A DNA stretch of 64,000 nt from an uncultured Reyranella sp. (GCF_945957355.1 NZ_CAMFKM010000004.1:248001-312000), one strand, 5' to 3'; numbered from the stretch's first letter, positions 1 through 8,329 are shown. The notes: a model not told the origin generated them from the letters alone. Numbers and translations are program-made.

Positions 1-683
1 ACCTGGATTTCCAGTTCGTCGGTGCGCGCGAGCCGGATCACGCCCTGGCCCTGCGCCATGACTTGGCCCACCTCGGCCTGGACGGCAGTGACGACGCCCG
101 CCGCATCGGCGCGAAGCACCGTGTAGGCGAGGTTGTTCTCCGCGGAAGCCAGCTGGCTCTTGGCCTGGTCGACGCGGGCGAGGGCGGTCGAGGCCAGCGA
201 TTGGCGCTGATCGAGCGTCTGCGGCACAAAGGCCATGCTGCCGCGCAGGTTCAGGTAGCGCTCGTGATCAGCCTTGGCGCGGACATAGTCGGCTTCCGCT
301 GACGCCAGCGCGGCCCTCGCATTATCGACGGCCAGCTGGTAGTCGGCGGGATCGAGGGTGGCGATGACATCGCCCGGCTTTACGACCGCACCGACATCAA
401 CTGAACGCTGGATGATCTTGCCGGCGACGCGGAAACCCAGCGTGCTCTCGATGCGGGGTACGACAGTGCCGGCCAGCAGGAGCGTCTGGCCCTGGGCCCT
501 GTAGGAGATTTCCGCGACCCGAGCCGGCCGGATGACCGGTTCTGCGCCGGCCACGGGGGCGCCGTGGGTCTTGGTGAACGAGTAGGCGGCGACGGCGCCA
601 CCAGCCACTAGCACACCGACTGCGGTCAGCACGGCCAGCTTCTTTGCGGGGACGCGCGGGAAACGAACGTGGGGGAGACGCAT
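1..683 (-). CDS. HlyD/RND-type efflux periplasmic adaptor subunit (3' part outside the window)
   Basis: The minus strand reads open from an ATG at 683 to the left edge, giving about 227 residues with the C-terminus missing. An N-terminal membrane anchor (about residues 15-34, LAVLTVVGV-like hydrophobic run ending in GGAVAAYS) is followed by the first half of a biotinyl-lipoyl domain (TLGFRVAGKIIQRSVDVG, then KPGDVIATLD). A helical hairpin follows (about 120-180), then the second lipoyl half (VLRADAAGVVTAVQAEVGQV). This order is diagnostic of membrane fusion proteins that link an inner-membrane RND pump to an outer-membrane channel. A TetR regulator is divergent 109 bp away with a dyad between them, so repression by that protein is likely. 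The pump and channel genes should lie to the left. The transported substrate cannot be told. Confidence 0.9.
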   Translation of the reverse strand, partial: MRLPHVRFPRVPAKKLAVLTAVGVLVAGGAVAAYSFTKTHGAPVAGAEPVIRPARVAEISYRAQGQTLLLAGTVVPRIESTLGFRVAGKIIQRSVDVGAVVKPGDVIATLDPADYQLAVDNARAALASAEADYVRAKADHERYLNLRGSMAFVPQTLDQRQSLASTALARVDQAKSQLASAENNLAYTVLRADAAGVVTAVQAEVGQVMAQGQGVIRLARTDELEIQ

Positions 684-725
684 GGCGGGGCTTCCTTCGG
701 ACGTTTACAATGAGCTGAAAATCTA

Positions 726-762
726 AACGCCGCTAACTTACCGTTGATAAGTTATCTGCGTT
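726..762. promoter_or_regulatory. 37-bp dyad, candidate TetR operator in divergent promoter
   Basis: AACGC-N3-TAACTTA-N7-TAAGTTA-N3-GCGTT: the outer 5-bp arms (726-730, 758-762) and inner 7-bp arms (734-740, 748-754) are perfect inverted repeats. It lies in an AT-rich patch of an otherwise GC-rich window, between the HlyD-type gene and the TetR gene, where an autoregulating efflux repressor would be expected to bind. Binding is inferred. Confidence 0.6.
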
Positions 763-792
763 AATATAATAGTCAAGGGCAGGAGAACCCGA

Positions 793-1455
793 TTGAGCGC
801 TTTTTCGACAGCGGCGACGGGTGGCCGGAAGAAGCGCGGCGAGGGACATACCCGCCGCGAGGAGATCCTCCAGGCCGCCAAGGAACTGTTCCTGGAGCAG
901 GGCTACGAGGCCACGACGATCCGCCGGATCGCCGACCGGGTCGGCGTGTCCGCGCCGGCGCTCTATCTCTATTTCCCCGACAAGGAGCAGATGATGCTCG
1001 CGCTCTGCGATCAGACCTTCGGGTACCTGATCGACAGCATCGCTGAGATCGAGAGCACCGTCAGCGATCCGCGCGAGCGCATCCGGCGCTTCGGCGAAGC
1101 CTATCTGAAGTTCGGCCTGGCCCATCCCGACGAGTACAAGCTCGTGTTCCTGGGCTCCAACATCCCCGAATCGGTGCGCAAGCTCGGACACAAGATGCCG
1201 ACGAACGATCCGACGCGACCCGGCATCGGTGGCGCGATCGTGTTCCAGCGTCTCGTCTCGATCATCGCCGAGGCCGAAGCGTCGGGTCTCGCGCTCAACT
1301 ACCCGGCGGACACCTGCGCGGAACTCTGCTGGATGGCCATGCACGGGGTCGCTTCGGCCCTCATCCTGAAACCCGAGTTCCCCTGGTCCAATCGCGATCT
1401 GCTGGGCACGGGCATGCTCGACATCGTGATGAAGGGCATCATCCGGGGCGGCTGA
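793..1455 (+). CDS. TetR/AcrR family transcriptional regulator
   Basis: A 220-residue TetR-type repressor. The N-terminal helix-turn-helix is clear at about residues 20-65 (RREEILQAAKELFLEQG, TTIRRIADRVGVSAPALYLY, FPDKEQMM). The C-terminal ligand-binding region resembles the WHG-type C-terminal domain of some TetR proteins (YLKFGLAHPDEYKLVF). I chose the TTG at 793 because AGGAG at 781-785 is well spaced from it and no ATG lies before the HTH. It is divergent from the HlyD-type adaptor and probably represses that efflux operon and itself through the dyad at 726-762. The inducer is unknown. Confidence 0.88.
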   Translation: MSAFSTAATGGRKKRGEGHTRREEILQAAKELFLEQGYEATTIRRIADRVGVSAPALYLYFPDKEQMMLALCDQTFGYLIDSIAEIESTVSDPRERIRRFGEAYLKFGLAHPDEYKLVFLGSNIPESVRKLGHKMPTNDPTRPGIGGAIVFQRLVSIIAEAEASGLALNYPADTCAELCWMAMHGVASALILKPEFPWSNRDLLGTGMLDIVMKGIIRGG

Positions 1456-1458
1456 AGA

Positions 1459-2646
1459 TCAGGCTGCAGGACGCGCGGCCCTCTTCGCCGCCGCGCGTGT
1501 GTGCAACAGGCGGCCGAGACCCCAGGTGGTGGCGGCCCCGACCACCAGCACCGCGATCCCGATCAACGGTCGGTACCAAAGCCATCCAAACGCGATCACG
1601 ATCGGCGCGATCGCCACCGTGCAGACCAGCGCGACGAGGAACGTGCCGGCGCCGATCACGTCGCCCAGCAGCGGAATTACGCTGCCGGCAACGGCCAGCG
1701 GACGCAGCACGAAATTGAAGCCGATCAGCATGAAGACCACGCCGATCAGGCGCAGCACCCAGGTCATGGTGACGTTCTCCTCCTCGGCGTGCTGGAACAT
1801 CACCTTGGCCGGCACGGCGCCGGCCGCGATCAGTTCGACGGTCGTGCCCGTATGGGTGGGGAAAGGCGCGAAACCGGACCCGGCCTGGGCGGCGACGACG
1901 CTGGCCGTCTGCAACGGCACCTCCGCGAAGGAGATGCGCATGTCGCCGATTGCCGGCTGGGACGGATCGCGGCCGACATAGAGAACGCCGTCGTTGAGGG
2001 CGACCGGCTTGCTGACGCGGATCTGCAGGGCATTGACCTGGGCGTCGGTCGCCGCGAGCCGCTTGGCCTCGCCGAAGCCCCGCAGCAGGTAATCGGGCAC
2101 GGCAAAGGCGCCGAGGCGCGTGCCGGGCGCCAGCAGGTCGCGCGACTGGTAGGTCATCACCGGATTGGTATGGCCGCGCGGCTCCTTGAAGCGATCCGAG
2201 TCGATCGGCTTGTCCGACCAGGTGCGTACATACTTGTAGGTCGTGGTGCGTTCCTCGCCCCCACCGAACTTCGTGCGGGTCTCGCTATGGGTCTCTTCCT
2301 TCCATTGATAGACCTCTACGTGGCGTTCGAGCCGCACGCCATTCACGCGGACGGCGAAGTCGGGATCGGCGATCGGGCCGCCGGTCGAGAGCATGCCGGT
2401 CACATGGATCAGCGTACCGTCGTCCGCGGGATCGGCCCGTTCGGCCGGCACGCTGCGCACGATGCCGGCCCCTTCGGCCAGGCCCTGCGCCGTGCGGATC
2501 GCACGGCCTTCGTTCCAGAACAGCACGCCGATCGCCACGACGACGAAGATCAATCCGATGAGGACGCCGACGACTGCCTGCCCGAGCCGGGCGAACCAGG
2601 AGGTATTGGTGACCTCGGTGACCTGATCGACGCCGCGCTCTTCCAT
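1459..2646 (-). CDS. TMEM43 family membrane protein
   Basis: A 395-residue protein of the TMEM43 (DUF1625) family. One N-terminal membrane helix (about residues 20-45, VVGVLIGLIFVVVAIGVLFW) is followed directly by the family hallmark NEGRAIRTAQGLAEGA. A large soluble domain with the motif YQWKEET follows, then three or four hydrophobic helices near the C-terminus (about 290-375). Eukaryotic TMEM43/LUMA is a nuclear-envelope and ER membrane protein; the bacterial role is not established. It stands alone and converges on the TetR gene with 3 bp between the stops. No partner or regulation is evident. Confidence 0.85.
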   Translation of the reverse strand: MEERGVDQVTEVTNTSWFARLGQAVVGVLIGLIFVVVAIGVLFWNEGRAIRTAQGLAEGAGIVRSVPAERADPADDGTLIHVTGMLSTGGPIADPDFAVRVNGVRLERHVEVYQWKEETHSETRTKFGGGEERTTTYKYVRTWSDKPIDSDRFKEPRGHTNPVMTYQSRDLLAPGTRLGAFAVPDYLLRGFGEAKRLAATDAQVNALQIRVSKPVALNDGVLYVGRDPSQPAIGDMRISFAEVPLQTASVVAAQAGSGFAPFPTHTGTTVELIAAGAVPAKVMFQHAEEENVTMTWVLRLIGVVFMLIGFNFVLRPLAVAGSVIPLLGDVIGAGTFLVALVCTVAIAPIVIAFGWLWYRPLIGIAVLVVGAATTWGLGRLLHTRAAAKRAARPAA

Positions 2647-2712
2647 TGAACCTGCCCTCGGGAATGGGCGCGGAGACTAGAATCACCACCCTCACCATTC
2701 AAATGGGGAGGT

Positions 2713-2731
2713 GCCGGCGTTTTACGCCGGC
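2713..2731. repeat. GC-rich hairpin (GCCGGCG-TTTTA-CGCCGGC)
   Basis: A perfect 7-bp stem with a 5-nt AT loop lies between the PhyH and TMEM43 genes, both on the minus strand. No T-tract follows on either strand, so it is a weak terminator candidate or transcript-end hairpin. Confidence 0.45.
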
Positions 2732-2771
2732 GGAGGGGTCATGAAGCGATCGTCCGTCGTTCGGCGCTCTC

Positions 2772-2791
2772 GGACATTGCAAGCAATGTCC
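2772..2791. repeat. 9-bp perfect hairpin after the PhyH gene
   Basis: GGACATTGC-AA-GCAATGTCC sits 33 bp beyond the stop of the minus-strand PhyH gene. It lacks a T-run, so it may act as an mRNA 3' stabiliser or Rho-associated end rather than a classical terminator. Confidence 0.45.
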
Positions 2792-2824
2792 TGTTGCTCG
2801 ATCGGCTGACCTTCGCTCCGCCCA

Positions 2825-3634
2825 CTACCGCCTCGGCCAGACTCTCGGGAAGAGGTCGCAGGTCATCGGGGCGCCGGCGGCGAGATCGGGCGTGTGGGGG
2901 AATTGGAAGGTGCCCGGCCGCGGGTCGTAGCGCGCGTCGTCGCCGGTGTAGCGCAGCGACAGTCCGCGGCGGCGTGCGCCTGGCGTGTCGTTGCCCGGTG
3001 CGCCGTGCACGATCATCGCGTGGAATACCAGGCAGTCGCCGGGCTCCATCGTCCAGGAGCGGATGTCGTACTTGCCGCGATCCGCGTCGATGTCGGGGAT
3101 CTCGACCAGGTCGCTCGACGTGAACTTCGCCTCGTGGCCCTTGCGGAAGGGCGTCGGCCGGTAGTTGACGCCCCAGCGATGAGAGCCGGCGATGAATTCG
3201 ACGGCACCGTTGCTCAAGTCGATATCGTCGAGAGCGATCCAGACCGAGGTGATCTGGCGGCCGGTCACGGGCCAGTAGGGCTGGTCCTGGTGCCACGGCG
3301 TCGGATGAGCTGTGCCGGGCTCCTTCACGAACAGCTGGTCGTAGAAGAAGTCGACATTCTCCGAGCGCATCAGCGCGGCGGCGATCTCGCCGGCCGGCGA
3401 GGTCAGGGCGGCGAGGCGGAAGTCGCTGTCCCGCCGCCACATGAACATGTCGCCGAAGAACTTGCCCGACGTGCTGCCTTCCGCGAAATTGGTCGCGTGA
3501 GGCCCCGGCTTGAGGAGGTCGCGCTCGACCGCTTCGCACAGGATTCCGACCCACACGGCATCGAAGGCGCCGCGCAGGCAGACGACGCCGTCGCGCTCGT
3601 AAGCGGCGACGTCCGTTTCAGCGATGGAAATCAA
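2825..3634 (-). CDS. Phytanoyl-CoA dioxygenase (PhyH) family protein
   Basis: A 269-residue Fe(II)/2-oxoglutarate-dependent oxygenase of the PhyH family. The iron-binding facial triad is visible as H115-x-D117 (TPWHQDQPYW) and H210 (MIVHGAPGN); arginines at 221-223 fit the 2-oxoglutarate carboxylate site. These enzymes hydroxylate varied substrates, including acyl-CoAs, phosphonates and halogenated or amino compounds; the substrate here is not predictable. The start is TTG at 3634, with TTGA overlapping the stop of the monooxygenase gene upstream, so translation is probably coupled. It is the last gene of an apparent three-gene minus-strand operon with the ABM protein and the amidohydrolase. 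Confidence 0.88.
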   Translation of the reverse strand: MISIAETDVAAYERDGVVCLRGAFDAVWVGILCEAVERDLLKPGPHATNFAEGSTSGKFFGDMFMWRRDSDFRLAALTSPAGEIAAALMRSENVDFFYDQLFVKEPGTAHPTPWHQDQPYWPVTGRQITSVWIALDDIDLSNGAVEFIAGSHRWGVNYRPTPFRKGHEAKFTSSDLVEIPDIDADRGKYDIRSWTMEPGDCLVFHAMIVHGAPGNDTPGARRRGLSLRYTGDDARYDPRPGTFQFPHTPDLAAGAPMTCDLFPRVWPRR

Positions 3635-3933
3635 GCGTTCTGCAGAACGTGGACGGCACGGTTGGCGAGCAGGTCCTTGTTCTTGGCCGCATAGGCCTTC
3701 ATGTGCTCCGACGCGCCGTGGGCCTTGAGGTCATCCATGGTCTCCCACTTCTCGACCACGACGAACGTGTCGGGACCGAACTTCGCGAACGGACCGCCGT
3801 CGATGTCGACGGTTGCGCCGTACTCGATGCAGCCCTTCTCGGCGTGCACGGCCGGGACGTTGTCCTTGAAGTTCTTCAGGACTTCGTCGCGCTTGCCGGG
3901 CTTGGCGGTGATGATGGCGATGACGTGGATCAC
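3631..3933 (-). CDS. Putative quinol monooxygenase (ABM domain)
   Basis: A 100-residue protein of the antibiotic biosynthesis monooxygenase (ABM, YgiN-like) ferredoxin-fold family. It starts MIHVIAIITAKPGK and contains CIEYGATVD and VVVEKWETMDDLKAH, with the H in SEHMKAY typical of the family. Members are small cofactor-free oxygenases or dimeric heme/quinol-related proteins. The GTG start at 3933 follows GGGAG about 10 nt upstream. It lies 26 bp after the amidohydrolase and overlaps PhyH by 4 bp, which suggests a shared catabolic task. The substrate is unknown. Confidence 0.85.
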   Translation of the reverse strand: MIHVIAIITAKPGKRDEVLKNFKDNVPAVHAEKGCIEYGATVDIDGGPFAKFGPDTFVVVEKWETMDDLKAHGASEHMKAYAAKNKDLLANRAVHVLQNA

Positions 3934-3959
3934 TTTGTCTCTCTCCCTGAAATTTACGC

Positions 3960-5645
3960 TTAGGCGGCGCGGCCATGTCGTAGCAGACGACCGGGCAGCT
4001 TGTCGTTGGCGGTGACGGTATCTTTGTTGTTTCGGCGAATGATCCTGCCGTTGACGACGACGGCGTCGATGCCGCTCGCATCCGAGACGAGGCGGTCGGC
4101 GCCGGCCGGCAGGTCGTACACGCGCTTCAGCGGTCCCGGGTTCACGGTCTTCGGATCGAAAACCACGACGTCGGCCGGGCGGCCCTCCGCGAGGACACCT
4201 CGGTCGATGATGCCGAACATTTCGGCCGGCCGCTGCGTGAGGTTGTGCACCGCCTCCTCGAGTGTGAAGACCTTGCGCTCACGCACCCAGTGGCCGAGCA
4301 GATGGGTGGAGTAGCAGGCGTCGCAGAGCTGGCTGGCATGGGCGCCGGCATCGGAGAGGGCAATGATCGTGTTCGGGTCGGTGATGAGCTCGGCCACTTC
4401 CTTCTCGTCGAAGTTCATCACGGCCATGCGGAAGCGGGTCTGCAGGTCGTCGGCCAGCGAGATATCGAGGGCGAGGTCGACCGGATCCTTCCCGAGCTTT
4501 GCGGCGGCCGCGGTGAGCGGCTGTTCCTCGAGCTCGCGATGCGACGGCGACCAGGCGATGACGACGCGGTCCCACCAGTTGCGGAACAGCGGAGTCACCT
4601 CGCTGCGCAGCTTCTCGCGCCACGCCGGATCGGCATAGGCGCGGCGCCGTGTGCCCGGCTCCTTCGCGTCGGCTTTCGCCAGATCGTTCATGAACGGCAT
4701 CACGTCGAAGATGAAGGGTTCGGCGAAGGTGACCTCGAAGTTGAGCGGCCGGCAGCTCACCTGCGGAATGACGAGGGCGCCGGACTTGCGCTGCTCGGCG
4801 GCGAGGTCGAGCTGCTTGCGATGCCCGCCCGGGCCGTAGAGATGGGAGAGCAGGGCGGTCCAGGTGACCGGGATATTGTACTTGCGGCTGACCTCGGCCA
4901 TGTGGCGGGTTGAGAAATCGCGGCCGATGGTGATCTGCATCAGGCCGCGCTTCAGCTCGCCCATCACCGCGACGAGGGAGTCGATTTCTTCGGGCGTCGC
5001 CTGACGGCTGGGGACCGGCTTGCCAGCATAGCCGTTGTGGCTGACCGACACCGAGGTGCCAAACCCGATGGCGCCGGATTCCATGGCCTCGCGAACGAGC
5101 TTCTTCATCGTCCCGACCTCGTCGGCGGTCGCAGCCCGCTCGGTCGACTCTTCTCCCATCACGTAGAGCCGCAGCGGCGTGTGACCGAACAGGGCCGCCA
5201 CGTTGATCGCCGAGCCGCGCTTTTCCAGCGCGTCGAGATATTGCGGGAAAGTCTCGAACGGCCAAGCCGTGCCGAGGCCCGCTTCCAGCGCCTCGAGACT
5301 CATGCCTTCGACCTTTTCGAGGGTCTGCATGATCATCTTGCGATGGATTTCCCGGGTCGGCGCGACGCCGAAGCCGCAATTGCCGATGACGGTCGTGGTG
5401 ACGCCGTGCCAGGGCGAAATGGTGAGCATTCGGTCCCACAGGATCTGGGCATCGTAATGCGTATGCACGTCGACGAAGCCCGGCGCGACGACTTTGCCCG
5501 TGGCATCGATCGTCTGTGCGGCGGGACCGTCGGCCTTGCCGATCGCGACGACCTTGCCGTCCTTGATGCCGAGGTCGCCGACGAAGCCCGGCTTGCCGGT
5601 GCCATCGACGATGGTGCCGCCGGTAATCTTGAGGTCGAAGGTCAT
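3960..5645 (-). CDS. Amidohydrolase family protein, D-aminoacylase-like
   Basis: A 561-residue metal-dependent amidohydrolase similar to N-acyl-D-amino-acid deacylases. The N-terminal beta-sandwich (ITGGTIVDGTGKPGFVGDLG) leads to the metal site VAPGFVDVHTHYDAQILWD near residue 60. The family signature GVTTTVIGNCGFGVAP follows, and the late Asp is in ALSDAGAHASQLCD. The C-terminus closes the sandwich (ADVVVFDPKTVNPG). This subgroup is often annotated N-acyl-D-amino-acid deacylase, but its true substrates may be other cyclic or N-acyl amides. The ATG at 5645 has GGAG 6 nt upstream. It heads an operon with the ABM and PhyH genes and is divergent from the tartrate dehydrogenase gene. Confidence 0.88.
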   Translation of the reverse strand: MTFDLKITGGTIVDGTGKPGFVGDLGIKDGKVVAIGKADGPAAQTIDATGKVVAPGFVDVHTHYDAQILWDRMLTISPWHGVTTTVIGNCGFGVAPTREIHRKMIMQTLEKVEGMSLEALEAGLGTAWPFETFPQYLDALEKRGSAINVAALFGHTPLRLYVMGEESTERAATADEVGTMKKLVREAMESGAIGFGTSVSVSHNGYAGKPVPSRQATPEEIDSLVAVMGELKRGLMQITIGRDFSTRHMAEVSRKYNIPVTWTALLSHLYGPGGHRKQLDLAAEQRKSGALVIPQVSCRPLNFEVTFAEPFIFDVMPFMNDLAKADAKEPGTRRRAYADPAWREKLRSEVTPLFRNWWDRVVIAWSPSHRELEEQPLTAAAAKLGKDPVDLALDISLADDLQTRFRMAVMNFDEKEVAELITDPNTIIALSDAGAHASQLCDACYSTHLLGHWVRERKVFTLEEAVHNLTQRPAEMFGIIDRGVLAEGRPADVVVFDPKTVNPGPLKRVYDLPAGADRLVSDASGIDAVVVNGRIIRRNNKDTVTANDKLPGRLLRHGRAA

Positions 5646-5707
5646 GTCCGCTCCGTGGTAAACGCTTGTTCATATTGGCGTGGGTGCGTCGCAGGGGCAA
5701 TGCCGTG

Positions 5708-5720
5708 CTTGCATGGCAAG
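5708..5720. promoter_or_regulatory. Small palindrome in divergent promoter region
   Basis: CTTGC-ATG-GCAAG, perfect 5-bp arms, lies between the divergent amidohydrolase and tartrate dehydrogenase genes. It could be an operator, but the arms are short and no regulator gene is adjacent. Confidence 0.3.
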
Positions 5721-5760
5721 GTCGCGCTGCTAGGTTCCGCGCGGTTCGGGAGGATTATTG

Positions 5761-6828
5761 ATGGCCAAGCACAAGATCGCGCTCATTCCGGGAGACGGAA
5801 TCGGCAAGGAAGTTTTGCCGGAAGGCGTGAAGGTTCTGGAGGCCGCGGCCCGGCGCTTCAATTTCGAGCTCGAGTTCACCGATTTCGACTGGTCGTGCGA
5901 TCGCCTGGTCAAGACCGGCAAGATGATGCCCGACGACGGCATGGAGCAGCTCAAGGCGTTCGAGAGCATCTTCCTCGGCGCCGTGGGCTGGCCGGGCGTG
6001 CCCGATCACGTGTCCCTGTGGGGGCTGCTGATCCCGATCCGCCGCGACTTCGACGAGTATGTGAACCTGCGTCCCGTGCGCCTGTTCGAGGGCGTGCCGT
6101 CGCCGCTCGCCAACCGCAAGCCGGGCGAGATCGACTTCTGGGTGGTGCGCGAGAACACCGAGGGCGAGTACAGCTCGATCGGCGGCCGCATGTTCCAGGG
6201 CACCGATGACGAGATGGCCATTCAGCAGTCCATCTTCACCCGCAAGGGCGTCGACCGCATCCTCAAGTTCGCCTTCGACTTCGCCAGCACGACCAAGAAG
6301 AAGCACGTGACCTCGGCCACAAAGTCCAATGGCATCATCCACACGATGCCGTTCTGGGACGAGCGCTTCGCCGAGATGTGCAAGAAGTATCCGAACATCA
6401 AGGCGGATCAGTATCACATCGACATCCTGACGGCGCATTTCGTGCGCAACCCGGATTGGTTCGATGTGGTCGTCGGCTCCAACCTGTTCGGCGACATCCT
6501 CTCGGATCTCGGCCCGGCGCTGACCGGTTCGATCGGCGTGGCGCCGTCGGGCAACATCAACCCGGAGCGCAAATACCCTTCGATGTTCGAGCCGGTGCAC
6601 GGATCGGCGCCTGACATCGCAGGCAAGGGCATCGCCAACCCGATCGGCCAGATCTGGTCGGGTGCCATGATGGTTCGTCACCTCGGCTATCCGGAGGCCG
6701 CCGAGGCGATCGAACGGGCCATCGCGGCCTCGCTGGTCGAGGGCGGTCCGCGGACCAAGGATCTGGGCGGTAACGGCGACACTATAACCGTGGGTACAGC
6801 CATTGCAGAGCTCGTGAAGACCGTGTAG
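5761..6828 (+). CDS. ttuC: Tartrate / D-malate dehydrogenase (isocitrate/isopropylmalate dehydrogenase family)
   Basis: A 355-residue decarboxylating dehydrogenase of the beta-hydroxyacid family. The N-terminus (HKIALIPGDGIGKEVLPEGV) and the signature FGDILSDLGPALTGSIGVAP are typical of the IMDH/IDH fold. VGWPGVPDHVSLWGLLIPIR and the NLRPVRLFEG stretch match the tartrate dehydrogenase/DmlA branch rather than leuB or icd. Expected reaction: NAD-dependent oxidation of tartrate or oxidative decarboxylation of D-malate to pyruvate. I prefer the ATG at 5761 with GGGAGG at 5748-5753 over the TTG just before. It precedes a TctC-type binding protein, consistent with uptake and use of a C4 dicarboxylate. 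The symbol is by family; D-malate activity (dmlA) is equally possible. Confidence 0.85.
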   Translation: MAKHKIALIPGDGIGKEVLPEGVKVLEAAARRFNFELEFTDFDWSCDRLVKTGKMMPDDGMEQLKAFESIFLGAVGWPGVPDHVSLWGLLIPIRRDFDEYVNLRPVRLFEGVPSPLANRKPGEIDFWVVRENTEGEYSSIGGRMFQGTDDEMAIQQSIFTRKGVDRILKFAFDFASTTKKKHVTSATKSNGIIHTMPFWDERFAEMCKKYPNIKADQYHIDILTAHFVRNPDWFDVVVGSNLFGDILSDLGPALTGSIGVAPSGNINPERKYPSMFEPVHGSAPDIAGKGIANPIGQIWSGAMMVRHLGYPEAAEAIERAIAASLVEGGPRTKDLGGNGDTITVGTAIAELVKTV

Positions 6829-6863
6829 CAGCCGCGTTACTGCAATTCTTGGGAGGTAACCCG

Positions 6864-7850
6864 ATGAAGAGACGCAACCTGCTGACGACCGTTGCCGCCG
6901 CTGCTCTGGCGGCTGCACCCCTCGGTGCGATGGCGCAGCCGGCCTACCCGACGAAGCCGATCACGGTCATTGTGCCGTTCGCGGCCGGCGGGCCGACCGA
7001 TGCCTTGGCACGTGTGCTCACCGCCCGAATGGGTGAGGCGCTCGGCCAGACGATGATCGTCGAGAATGTCGGCGGCGCCGGCGGCACGATCGGCGTCAAC
7101 AAGGCCGCCAAGGCGACGCCCGACGGCTACACGATCCTGTTTACGCACATGGGCACCCTGGCGGTGAACATCGCGCTCTATAAGACGCTGCCCTACGACA
7201 GCCAGAAGGACCTCGAGCCGGTCGGCCTCGGCGGCACGAACCCGATGGTGCTGGTCACCAAGAAGGACCTGCCCGCCAAGGACTTCAAGGAGTTCGAGGC
7301 CTTTGTGAAGGCAAACCAGAAGAAGGCGCAGTACGGCATGGCCGGCATCGGCGCCGCTTCGCATCTGGGCGGCCTCATGCTGAACAGCATGATGAAGGTC
7401 GACGTGCTGGAGATCCCGTACAAGGGAACCGGCCCGGCGCTGAACGACCTGGTGAGCGGCCAGTTCGACTACATGGTCGACCAGGCGGTGAACGTGCTGC
7501 CACAGATCAACGCCGGCACCATCAAGGCGCTGGGCGTCAGCACACTGAAGCGCCTGCCGCAGCTGCCGAACGTCCCGACGATCGACGAGTCGGGCCTCAA
7601 GGGCTACGAAGTGACGATCTGGAACGGCTTCTTCGTCGCCAAGAATACGCCGAAGAACGTCATCGACACGCTGAACAAGGCGCTGGTCACGGCGCTCGGC
7701 GACGAGAAGGTGCGAGCGCGCCTCACCGAGCAGGCAGTCGAGCTCCCAGAGCCGAAGGACGCGACGCCCGAGGCGCTCCGCGCCCAGCTCAAGGCTTCGA
7801 TCGACAAGTGGGTGCCCGCCATCAAGGCGGCCGGCGTCCAGCCGCAGTAA
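6864..7850 (+). CDS. Tripartite tricarboxylate transporter (TTT) substrate-binding protein, TctC/Bug family
   Basis: A 328-residue periplasmic binding protein. The signal peptide (MKRRNLLTTVAAAALAAAP, cleavage after AMA-Q) is followed by the family hallmark YPTKPITVIVPFAAGGPTD. Other Bug motifs are VENVGGAGGTIG, ATPDGYTILF and IPYKGTGPALNDLVSGQ. These proteins bind carboxylates for TctAB membrane subunits. No tctA or tctB is near, so this is an orphan receptor, as is common for this family. GGGAGG at 6851-6856 supports the ATG at 6864. It lies 35 bp after the tartrate dehydrogenase gene, so tartrate or malate is a reasonable guess for the ligand. A strong terminator follows. Confidence 0.93.
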   Translation: MKRRNLLTTVAAAALAAAPLGAMAQPAYPTKPITVIVPFAAGGPTDALARVLTARMGEALGQTMIVENVGGAGGTIGVNKAAKATPDGYTILFTHMGTLAVNIALYKTLPYDSQKDLEPVGLGGTNPMVLVTKKDLPAKDFKEFEAFVKANQKKAQYGMAGIGAASHLGGLMLNSMMKVDVLEIPYKGTGPALNDLVSGQFDYMVDQAVNVLPQINAGTIKALGVSTLKRLPQLPNVPTIDESGLKGYEVTIWNGFFVAKNTPKNVIDTLNKALVTALGDEKVRARLTEQAVELPEPKDATPEALRAQLKASIDKWVPAIKAAGVQPQ

Positions 7851-7870
7851 CGTGCCAAGGAAGGCAGGAA

Positions 7871-7899
7871 GGGCCGCCGCACAGGCGGCCCTTTTTTTT
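7871..7899 (+). terminator. Rho-independent terminator after the TctC gene
   Basis: GGGCCGCC-GCACA-GGCGGCCC forms a perfect 8-bp stem followed by eight T residues, 20 bp after the stop of the binding-protein gene. Confidence 0.95.
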
Positions 7900-7905
7900 G
7901 CGCCA

Positions 7906-8329
7906 TCAACCCGGATTCGCGGCAGTCGAGCTGGTGGGCGGCTGTTGCCGTGATGGGGGCCTTTCCCGATCGTGCGGTTGGCCCGACATCGGCTGAGGCG
8001 GCTGACCCTGCTGGCCCATGCGCGATGAGTCTGGCGGAGGCCGGCCGCTTCCGCTTCGGTCGCCCGAAGGCGGTTGATGCTGTTGGCCTGGCTGCCCCAT
8101 GCGCGACGGGGCGGACGGAGGCCGGCCGTACGCGTTCCGCTCACCCGCCGGCGGCTGTCGAGCGTCGGCTGGCCTTCCTTGTGGAGGGGGGCCCGTCAGG
8201 ACGACCGGAGGGTGCGTCCGTCGATGTCTGGTGGGACGGCGGTGCCGGCCCGTCCTGTGCACGGACCGAAGTGCTGGCGAGCGCAAGCGCGAGCAGGGTG
8301 ATCGAGGTGAGGGCTTTCGCCGATTGCAT
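7906..8329 (-). pseudogene. Pro/Gln-rich secreted protein, frame broken at a G6 tract
   Basis: On the minus strand an ATG at 8329 opens a signal peptide (MQSAKALTSITLLALALAST, then VRAQ) and a short Pro-rich stretch, but that frame stops at 8141. A second frame continues to a stop at 7906 with a low-complexity tail of G, R, P, Q and S. The tail contains two imperfect copies of a unit of about 25 residues built on RPP-x-SRMGQ-x-GQ. Removing one base from the run of six G at 8186-8191 joins signal peptide and tail into one 140-residue protein. This is either a real frameshift, a phase-variable tract, or a sequencing error. No function is recognised; such peptides are often periplasmic and poorly conserved. 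Confidence 0.5.
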
